A DNA stretch of 55,592 bases from Lactobacillus agrestimuris (GCF_943193025.1 NZ_CALPCQ010000013.1:1-55592); one strand, 5' to 3'. Numbered from the stretch's first letter, positions 40,788 to 51,365 are shown. Translations and numbers: made by a program. The notes: a model not told the origin generated them from the letters alone.

Positions 40788-41420
40788 CTAGGAAAGTAAC
40801 TTAACGAAAAACTCACTAAAGAATTCCACTGGTTCGGCAGGAGGATTTTTACCAAAAATATGTAATTCGTTCATAACTTTGGCTTGTTCGCTCGGAATAT
40901 GTGCATAATTATACATCGTAGGTAAAAGAACAGTAACCTGCTGAACAAAAATTGCTACTGCAGATTCAGTAAGTGTAGGAAATTGAAAGTGAACTAAATC
41001 TTGCAATGTTTTAAAAAAGGGCTTAGTACCTTTTTTAAACTTATACATTTCATCGTAACCAATTTTACTTTCCATGACAGTTTGATGAAGCGCTTGATAC
41101 TTTAAAAAAGTAGGGGAATCAAAGAAGAGTTTTGCTAAATTGAAACAAAAATCTTTCTTTGACATTTTCTTAGTTGAAAAATCCTTAATTAATTTATCTT
41201 TTACCAATAAATATTGTTGCTTGCTTAAAGTTAAAAAAAGCATTTCTTTAGAATTAAAATAGCTGTAAAGCGCGGGACGAGACAGTCCCATCTTTTTTGC
41301 AATTTTATTTAAGCTAATATCTTCATAGTCAGTGGTTGTGAAAAACTCATCAGCTGTATCTAATATTTTTTGATAACGTTCATTTTGTTCTTTGACTGAA
41401 CGTGCACGCAATATTCCCAT
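40788..41420 (-). CDS. TetR-family transcriptional regulator
   Basis: The 210-residue protein has an N-terminal TetR helix-turn-helix (ISLNKIAKKMGLSRPALYSYF, about 36-56, quoted in part) and a helical ligand/dimer domain. It is divergent from the flavin oxidoreductase at 41543. The shared spacer has an AT-rich palindrome (AATATTTTT-CT-AAAAATATT near 41438-41457) that may be its operator. AAGGAG precedes ATG 41420. Confidence 0.85.
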   Translation of the reverse strand: MGILRARSVKEQNERYQKILDTADEFFTTTDYEDISLNKIAKKMGLSRPALYSYFNSKEMLFLTLSKQQYLLVKDKLIKDFSTKKMSKKDFCFNLAKLFFDSPTFLKYQALHQTVMESKIGYDEMYKFKKGTKPFFKTLQDLVHFQFPTLTESAVAIFVQQVTVLLPTMYNYAHIPSEQAKVMNELHIFGKNPPAEPVEFFSEFFVKLLS

Positions 41421-41468
41421 TTCTGTAAACTCCTTAAAATATTTTTCTAAAAATATTATATTTTATAA

Positions 41469-41497
41469 TTGACACTATGTAAATTATACTTTATACT
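41469..41497 (+). promoter_or_regulatory. Promoter of the flavin oxidoreductase gene
   Basis: TTGACA (41469-41474), a 17-bp spacer and TATACT (41492-41497), 45 bp before the start codon. Confidence 0.8.
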
Positions 41498-41542
41498 TTT
41501 ATATAAATTACGGGTGGTAAATTATATAAGGAGTATTTTTCA

Positions 41543-42655
41543 ATGAATAAATTATTTGAATCTTTAACTTTAAACAATGATGATATTTTACCAAATAGAA
41601 TTGTGATGTCCCCAATGACCACATGGGCAAGTAATGATGATTATACTGTTTCTGAGGAAGAACTAAAGTATTATGCTGCCAGAGCAAAGAACATGGGAAT
41701 GGTAATTACTGGTTGTGTTAACATTGCTGAAAATGGAATTGGTTTTACTCATCAATTCGCCAGCTATGATGATAAATTTTTGCCAGGTTTAACTAAACTT
41801 GCTTCTACTATTAAGCAAAATGGTGCAAAAGTAGTTTTACAAATTAACCATGCAGGGAATAAAACTTTAGCTGAAATAGTCGGGAAAGAAAATGTTGTCG
41901 CTCCTAGTGCTGTTCCAACTGAAGCAACAATGTTTGTTGATAGCTTTACACCTCGAGCTTTAAACGAAAATGAAATTGAAAAAATTATTCAAGAATTTGG
42001 TGCAACAACTAAAAGAGCAATTGAAGCTGGTTTTGATGGAATTGAAGTTCATGGTGCACACAGCTTTTTAATTCAAAACTTTCTTTCTCCTCATTTTAAT
42101 CGCCGCACTGACAAATGGGGTGGAAGTTTAGAAAATAGAATGCGTTTTGCTTTAGAAGTTTATCGTGAAATTAAGCGAGTAGCTGATAAATATGCTGATG
42201 ATGATTTTATTATTGGCTGGCGCTTTTCTCCTGAAGAACACTATGAAGACGGACTTAGATTTAAAGACGTTAAAGTATTAATTAATAAGTTAGCAGAAAA
42301 AGGTGTTACCTATATCCACGCTTCCTTGCCAAATGCTTTAAAGCCTTTCACTCATGATAATCATGAAAATATTATTACTGAAACCGCTAAAGTAATTGAT
42401 AAACGTGCTGCCTTTTTAGTCGCTGGTCAAATTGATACTGGTAAAAAAGCAGAGGAAGTATTAGACAATGGCGCTGACTTAGTTGCAATTGCTCATGGTT
42501 TAATTACTGACCTTGATTGGATTGAAAAAGTAAGAACAGGCAAAGATGATGAGATTATTCATTCTATCTCTGAAGATCGATTAAAAGAATTAGCTATCCC
42601 AGATAAATTATGGGATACTATTAAAAATAGCGGAGATTGGTTTGAAATAAAATAA
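41543..42655 (+). CDS. NADH-dependent flavin oxidoreductase (old yellow enzyme family)
   Basis: The 370-residue TIM-barrel FMN enzyme has NRIVMSPMTTWA at the start, QINHAG, FDGIEVHGAHSFLIQNFLSP, NRRTDKWGGSLENR and HGLITD, all OYE-family blocks. It reduces activated alkenes such as enones or nitroesters. TAAGGAG precedes the ATG. Divergence from a TetR gene suggests induction by electrophilic substrates. Confidence 0.92.
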   Translation: MNKLFESLTLNNDDILPNRIVMSPMTTWASNDDYTVSEEELKYYAARAKNMGMVITGCVNIAENGIGFTHQFASYDDKFLPGLTKLASTIKQNGAKVVLQINHAGNKTLAEIVGKENVVAPSAVPTEATMFVDSFTPRALNENEIEKIIQEFGATTKRAIEAGFDGIEVHGAHSFLIQNFLSPHFNRRTDKWGGSLENRMRFALEVYREIKRVADKYADDDFIIGWRFSPEEHYEDGLRFKDVKVLINKLAEKGVTYIHASLPNALKPFTHDNHENIITETAKVIDKRAAFLVAGQIDTGKKAEEVLDNGADLVAIAHGLITDLDWIEKVRTGKDDEIIHSISEDRLKELAIPDKLWDTIKNSGDWFEIK

Positions 42656-42736
42656 CATCTAACCTGTAAAAAGTAAGTTATGCTGGCATATTAATAATTT
42701 TTATAATGAAGCTAATAAGAAAAAAGAGAGAAAACT

Positions 42737-42930
42737 ATGGTTTATTCTGAACTAAAAGATAAAGTTGCTGTAGTTACCGGTGGTTCAAAAGGTATTGGAA
42801 CTGCAATTAGTGAACGTTTTGGTAAAAATAATAGTGAATGAATGTTTCAAACTGGAAAAATGTCATGAAACTAAAAAACAAAACCTTACAAGAAAATAGC
42901 GAAAAAACTAGTGATAACACAATAAACTAT
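42737..42930 (+). pseudogene. Short-chain dehydrogenase remnant with internal deletion
   Basis: From ATG 42737 (GAGAG upstream) the frame reads VYSELKDKVAVVTGGSKGIG, the start and cofactor site of a glucose-dehydrogenase-like SDR, then stops after about 34 codons. Just after, another frame reads NVSNWKNVMK, similar to the central part of such SDRs. The middle and the C-terminus are gone. No function is expected. Confidence 0.7.
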
Positions 42931-42996
42931 GTCTAACCCACATCAGTATATAGGCGATTTATTGTAGCAAATATAGTAATTCCAAAGATATTCATT

Positions 42997-43043
42997 AAAA
43001 AAGCTAGCCAAACTTATCATTGTGATAAGTGGCTAGCTTTTTG
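42997..43043 (-). terminator. Strong terminator hairpin
   Basis: AAAGCTAGCCA-ACTTATCA pairs with TGATAAGT-GGCTAGCTTT around a 3-base loop. It lies at the end of the minus-strand MFS gene, with T runs on both strands. Confidence 0.9.
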
Positions 43044-43046
43044 CGT

Positions 43047-44261
43047 TTATTCAGATCGTTGGTTTCTTTTCAAAGTTAACATCATTACTACAAAGCTTAG
43101 AACATAAGCACATGCATTGATAATCCAACCCCAGTTATATGAGCCTGTTTGATCAAAGAATGAACCAACCAAATAAACTGAAGCTGACATTGCAAATGCA
43201 CCAAGCATATTAATTACTGAAAGGATATTACTGTAATCCCGTTCACCAAATTCTTGTCGAATTAAGTATGGTAGGGCAACTAAGCAAACTCCTTGTCCTA
43301 ATCCTAAAAGAAAGGCTGAACCAATTAATAAGGTACTATTTCTTAAAACTACCATACCTGTCCAACCAAGAACGCCTAAAACTGAATAAATAAATAATAC
43401 TAATCTGGAATTAAAGCGATCAAGCATATATCCAATTGAAATCTTTCCAATAGCAGCTCCTATCATTACCCCTGATACTACTGTAGCTGCAATAATTGCC
43501 GGAATTCCAATATTCGTAATGTGACCCGAAATATGTTGAACACTACCTGATACAAATTGAAGTGCCAACATTGAAATAGCCAATGCATAGAAAACTGGCA
43601 TTTTCAAAGCATTCTTAAGTGTTAAACCCGTGAGCACTTGATCAGATTGTTTATCTTTAGGCTTTCCAAATGCTGGATGCTTTTCATCAGGTTCGGGTTT
43701 AATAGAAATAGCTAAAGGAACTAAGATCAAACCGATTAAAATGGCCTCTCCAATGAAGCCACCTCTCCAGCCAGTTTGGTTAATAATTTCAGCGACAATT
43801 GGATTAAAAATTGTACCACCAAATGCTGAAAGACCTAGAGAAACCCCCATTACTGTACCTAACTTTTCATTAAACCATTTACTTAGTAAAACAGGAATTG
43901 ATAAGGTAATTGCGATTGGCTGACAGATACCAATAATAATCCATGCGATGTAGAAGTGAACCAAATTATTAGCAACGGATAAACTTAACATACTTACTGC
44001 AATCAATATAAAGCAGCCCGTTAATAACCATCTTAAGTTCACTTTTTCCATTATTTTTCCTGCGAATAGTAATGTAATCGCAGCCGCCATATTTTGAAAT
44101 GTTGTCATCAAGGCAACACTTGCACGGCCAACATGGAACTCATTACTAATTGGTCCGAAAAATAAACCAATTGTATTAACAAGTAAACCAAAACCAATCA
44201 TCGAAATGAAACAACAAACTATAAAGATCCACCATGGGGTGAAAGATTTTTTGTAAGTCAT
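43047..44261 (-). CDS. MFS transporter, OFA (oxalate/formate antiporter-like) family
   Basis: The 404-residue protein has twelve hydrophobic segments. Features include the N-terminal FTPWWIFIVCCFISMIGFG, a conserved NTIGLFFGPISNEF and a long central loop (about 190-215). OFA-type carriers exchange small organic acids; the substrate is unknown here. GAGAG precedes ATG 44261. It is a single-gene unit with a terminator. Confidence 0.82.
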   Translation of the reverse strand: MTYKKSFTPWWIFIVCCFISMIGFGLLVNTIGLFFGPISNEFHVGRASVALMTTFQNMAAAITLLFAGKIMEKVNLRWLLTGCFILIAVSMLSLSVANNLVHFYIAWIIIGICQPIAITLSIPVLLSKWFNEKLGTVMGVSLGLSAFGGTIFNPIVAEIINQTGWRGGFIGEAILIGLILVPLAISIKPEPDEKHPAFGKPKDKQSDQVLTGLTLKNALKMPVFYALAISMLALQFVSGSVQHISGHITNIGIPAIIAATVVSGVMIGAAIGKISIGYMLDRFNSRLVLFIYSVLGVLGWTGMVVLRNSTLLIGSAFLLGLGQGVCLVALPYLIRQEFGERDYSNILSVINMLGAFAMSASVYLVGSFFDQTGSYNWGWIINACAYVLSFVVMMLTLKRNQRSE

Positions 44262-44374
44262 ATTCTCTCAACTTTCTATAAATAATCCATACATAATTAT
44301 AATTGAACCGTATGATCAGATGTTTTAAGAAAAGTTAAAGAAAAACGCCTAACAAATGCCAGACGTAATTTATA

Positions 44375-45733
44375 TTAGGATATAATTTTATTATTCCGTT
44401 TAAGAAAATGAATTAACAATCCAATCACAAGACCAGTTAAACTAAATAAGGTCCAACTAAATCCAATACTAAATAGTGGGAAAAACTTTTCAGCAAATTT
44501 AATTAAAATTTGTACCAACTCAGTATCTCTTAAAACAGGTGGAAGAGCATTCATTAAATCAAAGATTGCTGGAATTAAAGTTAAGTAACAGGTAACTTTA
44601 TAAACAATTTTATCATTCTTAAAAATAGGGGAGAGTATTCCTAAAAGAATTAAACTAATTGCAATCGGGTATAGGAACATTAAAACTGGTGTTGACCAAA
44701 TAATGATTTTGTCTAAACCTAAATTTGCAAAAGCAAAAGAGATTAAACAATTGATGGATAAAAATGTCTTATAAGATACTTTTGGAAAACGTTCGTGAAA
44801 ATCTTGTGCAAATGCAATTACCAATCCCATGGCTGTAGTGATACAAGTGATAGTTGTTAATGTTGCCAATAGAACATTTCCAAAAACACCCATATAGTAG
44901 TATGAAATTTGGGCCAAAGTAGTTCCACCATTTGTAGCCATTTTAAATTGATGTAAACTTGTTGCACCAAGCCAAATTAAGCAAACATAGATGATTCCAA
45001 TTGCAATCATTCCCAAAATCCCACTTTTAGCAAGGGTCACTGAAACATCTTTTTGTTTAGTAACTCCCAATTCTTTAATAGCCATGATAACTGTGATACC
45101 AAAGATTAGTGAAGCTAGCGCATCCATAGTGTTATAGCCTTGAAGGAAGCCATTGGTAAAACCAGTAGACTGGTAAGCTCTCGTTACCTCTGCAGTTTGT
45201 GAATTACCTAAAGGATGAATGAATGCCAATAAGAAAATAACAAGCAATAAAACGATAAATATTGGATTTAGCACCTTACCAATTAAATCTGTAACCTTAG
45301 CTTCAGTAACTGATAATAAAAACACAATTATGAAAAAAATAGCTGTATAAATTAATAACCCAGTTTTATACATATTTGCAGGTAAATGCGGTGCAAAACC
45401 AATTTCATAAGGCACCGTCGCTGTTCTGGGCGTTGCAGCGAACGGTCCAATTGTTATATGGATCAAAATTAGAAAAATTGAAGCAAAAATTGCACCTGTC
45501 GGTTTAGCTAATTCATAAATCCCGCTAGATCGACTAATGCTTAATGCAAAAAGTGTCAATAATGGTAATATTACCGCAGAAGATAAAAAGCCGGCACCGG
45601 CAACCATCCAATTACTTCCAGATAATTGCCCTAGATGTACTGGAAAAATTAAGTTTCCTGCGCCAAATAACATTCCGAAAAATAGGGACGCGATTAAAAT
45701 TATTTTTTTAAATGAAAGATTATTATTTTTCAC
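44375..45733 (-). CDS. brnQ: Branched-chain amino acid transport system II carrier protein
   Basis: The 452-residue LIVCS-family sodium or proton symporter has FGMLFGAGNLIFPVHLGQ near the N-terminus and about twelve membrane segments, with FGITVIMAIKELGV and TTITCITTAMGL as family blocks. It imports leucine, isoleucine and valine, needed by these auxotrophs. The start is GTG 45733 with AAAAGGATG upstream. Confidence 0.92.
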   Translation of the reverse strand: MKNNNLSFKKIILIASLFFGMLFGAGNLIFPVHLGQLSGSNWMVAGAGFLSSAVILPLLTLFALSISRSSGIYELAKPTGAIFASIFLILIHITIGPFAATPRTATVPYEIGFAPHLPANMYKTGLLIYTAIFFIIVFLLSVTEAKVTDLIGKVLNPIFIVLLLVIFLLAFIHPLGNSQTAEVTRAYQSTGFTNGFLQGYNTMDALASLIFGITVIMAIKELGVTKQKDVSVTLAKSGILGMIAIGIIYVCLIWLGATSLHQFKMATNGGTTLAQISYYYMGVFGNVLLATLTTITCITTAMGLVIAFAQDFHERFPKVSYKTFLSINCLISFAFANLGLDKIIIWSTPVLMFLYPIAISLILLGILSPIFKNDKIVYKVTCYLTLIPAIFDLMNALPPVLRDTELVQILIKFAEKFFPLFSIGFSWTLFSLTGLVIGLLIHFLKRNNKIIS

Positions 45734-46014
45734 TCAATCATCCTTTTCACTAATAGATTTATATTTACTACTTTTAAATAAACAATACCTAAATAATTTT
45801 TTATAGTCAATGTAGAAAACTAATGAAAAATACTTAAGTAGTGAAATGTCAAAAATTAAAAGATAAATTTCCGATTAATAGTTGTTTCAACATAATTCAA
45901 ATATCCATCAATACCTATCTTTTAATTCTTTGTTACTTTGCAATAAAAATTGAATCCTTCTAATATATTTTGTAAACTAAGCACAGATAAGAAATAGTTT
46001 AAGATAGGAAGCTT

Positions 46015-47532
46015 ATGATTAAACATAAACATTCATTGATAGTAGCTGGAGCATTATTAATTTCTTCTACTATCTTTCTCAGTACACAAAACACTTCAGC
46101 AGCATCTGATCCTGAAATCAAGGCAGATAATTATGAAATGAACATAAATTTAGACACTAAAAAGAACCTTCTTAATGAGGAAGTAACTATTAAGGTCACT
46201 AATAACAGCAAATCAAATACTAATGAAATTCTTGTACGCAATATTGCTGCCGGGGTACTCAAATATGATCGTGAACATATAAAGCATATAAATCGGAGTA
46301 TATCAACAAAGATTTTAAAGATTTCTTCTAACGGGAAGACCTTGGATTACTATTTCGGTAATGACGAAAGTGATATTTTTATTACTTTTCCAGAAGAGTT
46401 AAAACCAGGTGAGAGTAAAACAGTCACTCTGACCTTAAAAACAGATATTCCAAAAAGAAAAGATCGATTCGGCTATCAAGTAGTAAATAGTGGGAAAGTT
46501 TATAATCTTTCATTCTGCTTTCCTTATTTAAGTGACTATCGAAATGATAAGTGGATCTATCATCCATATAATGACGAGGGAGAAAGTAGAAATTCTGCCG
46601 TTTCAAACTATCATGTGAATTTCCAAGCACCCAAATCATATAAGGTAGCTACTACTGGTAATAGTACCACTACAAATGGGAAAACCATTGCCGATGCAAA
46701 TAATGTCAGAGATTTTGCGATTGTTGCTTCCAATAAGTTTAAAGTTAGCCATACTTATACTAACGGTGTAAAGATTAACAATTATTTTCTCCCCGGAAAG
46801 GATTCTTCTAAATACAATAAATTAGTTAAGCAAACTGCAATAGATAGTTTAAATCTATTTAGCAAGAAGTTAGGCAAATATCCATACACTGAATTAAATA
46901 TTACCGAATATCCATTTGAAGAAGATACTGGCGGAATGGAATATCCTGGCTTAATTATGATTGCAGGAAATAGCTTTATGAGTAAAAAGAAGGCTTCTGC
47001 TCTTGATTATAGTGAGCTACTTGAAGATGTAAGCCACGAGGTAGCTCATCAATGGTTTTACTCATCTGTTGGAACAGATGAATATACCGAACCTTGGCTT
47101 GACGAAGGTATGTCAGAATTTCTAGAGGAATATGTCTTTGACTTACATAAAACTAAGGCTAAATTAACTGCTTTGGATATTCTACATACAAAATACTATC
47201 CAGTTAGCAAATTAAAACAAAATTTTTACACGTTAATTAATAAACAAATCAGGAATAAACATAAATCAATTATTAATTATCCTTTAAATCAAATGCCAAA
47301 AGGAGAAGATGAAAGTTCCGTTGCCTATCAAAAAGCAAAGCTGTTTTATGCTGAATTAATGGTAGCAATGGGAGAGAAAAAATTCTTCAAAGCACTGCGT
47401 GATTACTATCAAACATACTATTTAAAACAAACGAATGGAAAAGAATTTCTAGATATAATAAAGAAATATGATGATTCTCCAAAAGTTAGAAGTATCATCA
47501 ATAAATCAATCGACCAAAAATATTTAAATTAA
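46015..47532 (+). CDS. Secreted M1-family (aminopeptidase N-like) zinc metallopeptidase
   Basis: The 505-residue protein has a signal peptide (cleavage near SAA, residue 30), a beta-rich N-terminal domain and the gluzincin core: GGMEYPG (about 307), HEVAHQWF with His 341, Glu 342 and His 345, and the third ligand Glu 364 in WLDEG, the HExxH-x18-E spacing. It is shorter than cytosolic PepN (about 844) and lacks the C-terminal domains. It should release amino acids from peptides outside the cell. TAGGAAG precedes the ATG. Confidence 0.88.
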   Translation: MIKHKHSLIVAGALLISSTIFLSTQNTSAASDPEIKADNYEMNINLDTKKNLLNEEVTIKVTNNSKSNTNEILVRNIAAGVLKYDREHIKHINRSISTKILKISSNGKTLDYYFGNDESDIFITFPEELKPGESKTVTLTLKTDIPKRKDRFGYQVVNSGKVYNLSFCFPYLSDYRNDKWIYHPYNDEGESRNSAVSNYHVNFQAPKSYKVATTGNSTTTNGKTIADANNVRDFAIVASNKFKVSHTYTNGVKINNYFLPGKDSSKYNKLVKQTAIDSLNLFSKKLGKYPYTELNITEYPFEEDTGGMEYPGLIMIAGNSFMSKKKASALDYSELLEDVSHEVAHQWFYSSVGTDEYTEPWLDEGMSEFLEEYVFDLHKTKAKLTALDILHTKYYPVSKLKQNFYTLINKQIRNKHKSIINYPLNQMPKGEDESSVAYQKAKLFYAELMVAMGEKKFFKALRDYYQTYYLKQTNGKEFLDIIKKYDDSPKVRSIINKSIDQKYLN

Positions 47533-47535
47533 GGC

Positions 47536-47570
47536 AAAAAAATAGAGCTCTCATTGAGCTCTATTTTTTA
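47536..47570. terminator. Rho-independent terminator
   Basis: AAAAAATAGAGCTC pairs with GAGCTCTATTTTTT around a 5-base loop. It serves the M1 gene and possibly the convergent gene. Confidence 0.9.
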
Positions 47571-47645
47571 AGTTTGATAAAAGAATTATGTGATTACAAA
47601 ATTCTTTTATTTAGATTAGGACAAGTGAGTAGGTAGGTAAAGATA

Positions 47646-48533
47646 TTATTTGTTAAACTTCTTGTAGTTTAAGATGTAACGCTTTGCAACACCCATCATG
47701 TGAACTGAGATTTTGCTTGAGTCATTCTTTAAGCCTGAGAATGAAACACCAAAGTACTTAGTCTTAGCATCGTAACCTTGAGCTGAACGTAAGCCTAAAA
47801 GGTCACCAGCGTGTTCCCATTCTACATATCTACTTGCATTATCATATTGCTTCTTAGGATCACCAGAACCAACGCTTGAAAAACCACCAAATAACATTTG
47901 TTTAACATTGAAGTAAATTTGGTTCTTCAAAGCAGCAATTGAACGTGTATGTCCGTTAAATTCAGTTGTAATAGGTAATCCAGATTCATCTTCATAAACT
48001 TGACCAGCTTTATAGTTAAGTCCTGATTGTTTAGCAGCGCGTTCAATACCAGCAACGTAGTGATCTGCGTCCCAAACTGAACGGTTATTGTTGTAGTATT
48101 GTTGAGCAGTACGGTCAGCAAACTTTAAAGCACCTTTCTTGTAGGTCCAAGCTTTCTTTCCCATTTGTCTACGTGCTTGATTAATCAAGTCTAAGGTGAA
48201 GTGGGTAAGCATAACCTTGTCACTTTCACTTAAGTTAGTCACGTCTACTTTTCTAGCGATGTCTGAACTATCTGTATCAATCCAATCGTTTTCCTTCATA
48301 CCAGCGATTGAACCTTCAACAAGCTTCTTCTTATTTGATTTACTCAACTTACCTGTGTTAGCTTTTAAAACTCTTGAACTTGTATAGCCCTTACTCTTTG
48401 GAATTGTTAATGTTGCAGCTTCAACAGTTTGAACTGAAGTAGTAGGTGTAGCTTCAGTAACTGCGGAAACACCGCAAAAAGTTAATGCAATAGTAGCACC
48501 AAAAAGTGTAACAATTTTTTTATTAGTCTTCAT
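47646..48533 (-). CDS. Secreted PgrA/SEC10 surface-exclusion-type domain protein
   Basis: The 295-residue protein has a signal peptide (cleavage near VEA, residue 40) and a domain related to the C-terminus of the 13824-15230 protein: LTHFTLDLINQARRQMGKKAW, then DRTAQQYYNN, WDADHYVAG and a C-terminal GLRSAQGYDAKTKYFGVSFSG. It lacks SLAP modules and an LPXTG signal, so it is probably released or loosely bound. Role unknown; PgrA-type proteins are linked to surface exclusion and adhesion. Confidence 0.75.
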   Translation of the reverse strand: MKTNKKIVTLFGATIALTFCGVSAVTEATPTTSVQTVEAATLTIPKSKGYTSSRVLKANTGKLSKSNKKKLVEGSIAGMKENDWIDTDSSDIARKVDVTNLSESDKVMLTHFTLDLINQARRQMGKKAWTYKKGALKFADRTAQQYYNNNRSVWDADHYVAGIERAAKQSGLNYKAGQVYEDESGLPITTEFNGHTRSIAALKNQIYFNVKQMLFGGFSSVGSGDPKKQYDNASRYVEWEHAGDLLGLRSAQGYDAKTKYFGVSFSGLKNDSSKISVHMMGVAKRYILNYKKFNK

Positions 48534-49302
48534 AAATTTAATTCCCCATTCAACATGTCCAAATAATCTTTATGAACTATACAATATGCTATGTTTTTTT
48601 AGATCCTCAGAAGTAGGTAATTCTTCGGAACTATTTAGGTCTCTTTGTCTCTTCAAATATTATATTAGCAGGTTTCAGCATAAAGTCTACACGTATAGTT
48701 ATTAAATAACCTTTCAAAATCATAATATAACTAGGATTTTCAAGCATCAGCCAGAAACAGGGGCTGATTCAATATTAAATAACTAGTTTGTTTTATAAAA
48801 TAATTTTATATTTTTTGGCATAACTATTGTTATGATTTGTTTTTTAAAGAATCGCTAATAATTCGCTATCCATAAAGGTATTAAGCATCTTACATAACGA
48901 TAGTTATAAAATAATATAGTTACTATTCATTTACGTTATCAATCAAAAAAATAAGATTATTTTGTAACTTTAAAGAGTATTAAAATCAAAAAAGATCCAT
49001 GATAAACTGCAAAATAATAAAAAAGGGAATAGTCTAAAAGACAATTTCAAATATAATAACAAATATTATTTAATGGTGTTATTTATAAATAGAGAATATA
49101 GTCTATATTTTCTATTATCTAAATACTAGAATTTGTATTTTTAAGACTATATAGTTGAGACTCATAAACTTATTTGATAGTCATTTTCAGCTTTGTATTA
49201 TACAAGTTGCCTTTTGTCGAAACTATTAATTGCACAAAAATATAAAAGTTATCATACTGAGGGTACGATAAATGTGAGTTCACGGATTCACATAAGTACA
49301 TG

Positions 49303-49345
49303 AAAAAACCGCTACTCTAATGCCAAAAATGAGTAACGGTTTTTA
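49303..49345 (+). terminator. Terminator-like hairpin in gene-free region
   Basis: AAAAACCGCTACTC pairs with GAGTAACGGTTTTT (one mismatch) around a 13-base loop, followed by T-rich DNA. No coding gene lies upstream, so it may end a small RNA. Confidence 0.65.
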
Positions 49346-49628
49346 TTATCTAAATCAGAAACCTAATTCAATTTAAGGTTTGTGATGCTTAATCTTTCGA
49401 TGCTTGCGGTTTTGACTATCAAACCATTTGTCAGAGAAGTAAGACTAACTGCAATCGGCATAGCAAAAGCAATGATGCTACAGTAAAATAATAGATTTTA
49501 ATGATATAGTCAAATAATAAAAAGGCCCCAAAGCTTTAATAAAGGGAAATTAACGAAAGATGAGTAGATTCACAAAGTGTAAACAAATAACTATTTATAT
49601 ATTTAATTTTTATTAGATATACAAAAAG

Positions 49629-49665
49629 AACCATTACTTGTAACAACTACAAATAATGGTTTTTT
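49629..49665 (+). terminator. Terminator-like hairpin in gene-free region
   Basis: AACCATTA-TTGTA pairs with TACAA-TAATGGTT, followed by T6. No coding gene lies directly upstream. Confidence 0.65.
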
Positions 49666-50603
49666 ATCTATAACAAAGATGGAAAAGTTGTTTTTATAAA
49701 CACATGTTTGATTAAAGTGATTACTTAAATCATATTTGTATTATACAAAACACTGTAGCAGTGGGATAGAACAGGGGAATTACGTTTAACCAATTAGACT
49801 TTTTACAAATGAAAAATCAGCAAACTGGCAATATTTGGCCTTGCAATATTTTATTTAGGACTTTTGAATTTTCTCTTCATAATTAGGAAAATCTAGAAAA
49901 ATAGTTAGTACTGGCTTTAAATATCTTTATATGAAAATAGAGAATGATATAAATTTATAGTTTATAAATATGTATTTTACATAATAAATTTTATGCTATT
50001 AAAATCCCTGTTTAGTTTAAGTTTTATAAACCAAAATGATCATTTGATTGCATTGATTAGCATTTATCCATTTTTTACTATTAATATTCAATATTCTATT
50101 TAAGCTAAGTGTCTGATTTAAGATATTCATATCTAATACATATTAAATATACATTTATAGATAAAATATATTTAAGCTAAATCAACAGATTCAATTATTC
50201 AATTATTGAAAATTTTGAAATTTAAGCTCTTAGTTTAAATTAAATTGATGAATATTTATTAGTATTTAAATTCGTCGGTGATCCCTGAGTTAATTCTGCA
50301 ACACATTGCTGAATCTAATTTTTATTTTGCTTTGAATTTAATTAATTACTTTACTGCATAAATTATAAAATCAAACCTCTCCCTTTTATTCTTATTAACA
50401 TGTTTGATTAAAACAGTAATTTTAAACACATAAAGATAGACCACCCATTGGAATTAAAAATTAGATATGTATCTGTTTAGTAACTTGAAAATTTACCAAA
50501 AATTGAGTAATAACTCTAAGGACACATCAAACTGGAAAATTTATCTTTTTTATCGACTTTCCAAATTTATAGCAATTAGATCGTTTGTTCGAAAATTTAA
50601 TCA

Positions 50604-50635
50604 AATCACATTGGCTAAAAATCACATTGGCTAAA
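50604..50635. repeat. Perfect 16-bp tandem repeat
   Basis: AATCACATTGGCTAAA occurs twice head to tail at 50604-50619 and 50620-50635. Confidence 0.85.
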
Positions 50636-50683
50636 TTGATATGCTGAATTTAATACTGATATTGTTCACATTTCAATGCAAAA

Positions 50684-50716
50684 TAAAAACGGCATATCAT
50701 TATCAATGATAGCCGC
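50684..50716 (-). terminator. Minus-strand terminator-like hairpin
   Basis: CGGC-TATCATT and AATGATA-GCCG form the stem; on the minus strand it continues into GTTTTTATTTT. It lies about 190 bp past the end of the minus gene at 50908-51237. Confidence 0.55.
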
Positions 50717-50907
50717 TTAAATTCAGTTATTTCTGATTAATTATAAGCAATAAAATAGAGAATCTTCGATTTATTTTTTCTTATAAACAAGTAAAAGGCT
50801 TTTTATTAGAATCCTCAGAGCAAAAAACGACTTCGCCGAAGCAGAGCCATTTCAATAACATAGGATGAGATGATAAACCTCTCTACTGATTTATCCTCTT
50901 TTTTCTA

Positions 50908-51237
50908 TTATTCATCAATGCCAAACTTAACTTTCTTGAAATGTTTTAAAGTAGCCTTTTGATCTTCATCTGGCTTAATCGGTCCCACTAAATCTAAATC
51001 CTTAAATTTTTCAAGGTCACCCTTGCTTGCAGGTCTAATGTTTACAATGAAAGCTATCTGCTTCATTGGCTTTTGTTTCTCTTTAACCTTTGTTAAACAC
51101 GCAAGGGCTTCTTCGTTTTTCAACTTTTTATACTGATCTTCATTAATAATTGATGCGTACATCTTAGGATAAATCCAAAAATGATATCTACCGTGAGTTT
51201 TTCTTCTAAGAAATATATAGTTGACTACGTATTTCAT
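50908..51237 (-). CDS. Hypothetical basic protein
   Basis: The product is about 109 residues, basic, with no membrane segment. Segments include NYIFLRRKTHGRYHFWIYPK and FIVNIRPASKGDLEKFKDL. The frame allows ATG 51246 three codons upstream, but the ribosome-like GAAAGAG touches it; ATG 51237 is taken. I do not recognise the family. It is divergent from xerS. Confidence 0.55.
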   Translation of the reverse strand: MKYVVNYIFLRRKTHGRYHFWIYPKMYASIINEDQYKKLKNEEALACLTKVKEKQKPMKQIAFIVNIRPASKGDLEKFKDLDLVGPIKPDEDQKATLKHFKKVKFGIDE

Positions 51238-51365
51238 CTTTCCCATCTCTTTCTATTCTAATTAAACACTCTGTAGCTTATGTTCTCATCGAAAATTATT
51301 TTACATTAGTATACAATTTCTTTAGTTAAATTTGTAGTTTTCTTCCTATAAATAGGATTTTCTGT

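Larger units (their letters stand above)
48534..50907. other. 2.4-kb AT-rich stretch without recognisable protein genes
   Basis: No frame with a ribosome site and protein-like composition was found on either strand. The stretch holds two plus-strand terminator-like hairpins (49303-49345, 49629-49665), one minus-strand hairpin (50684-50716), a 16-bp tandem repeat (50604-50635) and the 15-mer ACATGTTTGATTAAA twice (near 49702 and 50399). A 33-codon frame near 49390-49490 has no ribosome site. Small RNAs are possible. Confidence 0.6.

Noticed and set aside
48534..50907. tRNA, T-box or riboswitch in the long gene-free region
   Set aside because: No tRNA cloverleaf, no AGGGTGG T-box core and no familiar riboswitch core was seen by eye.
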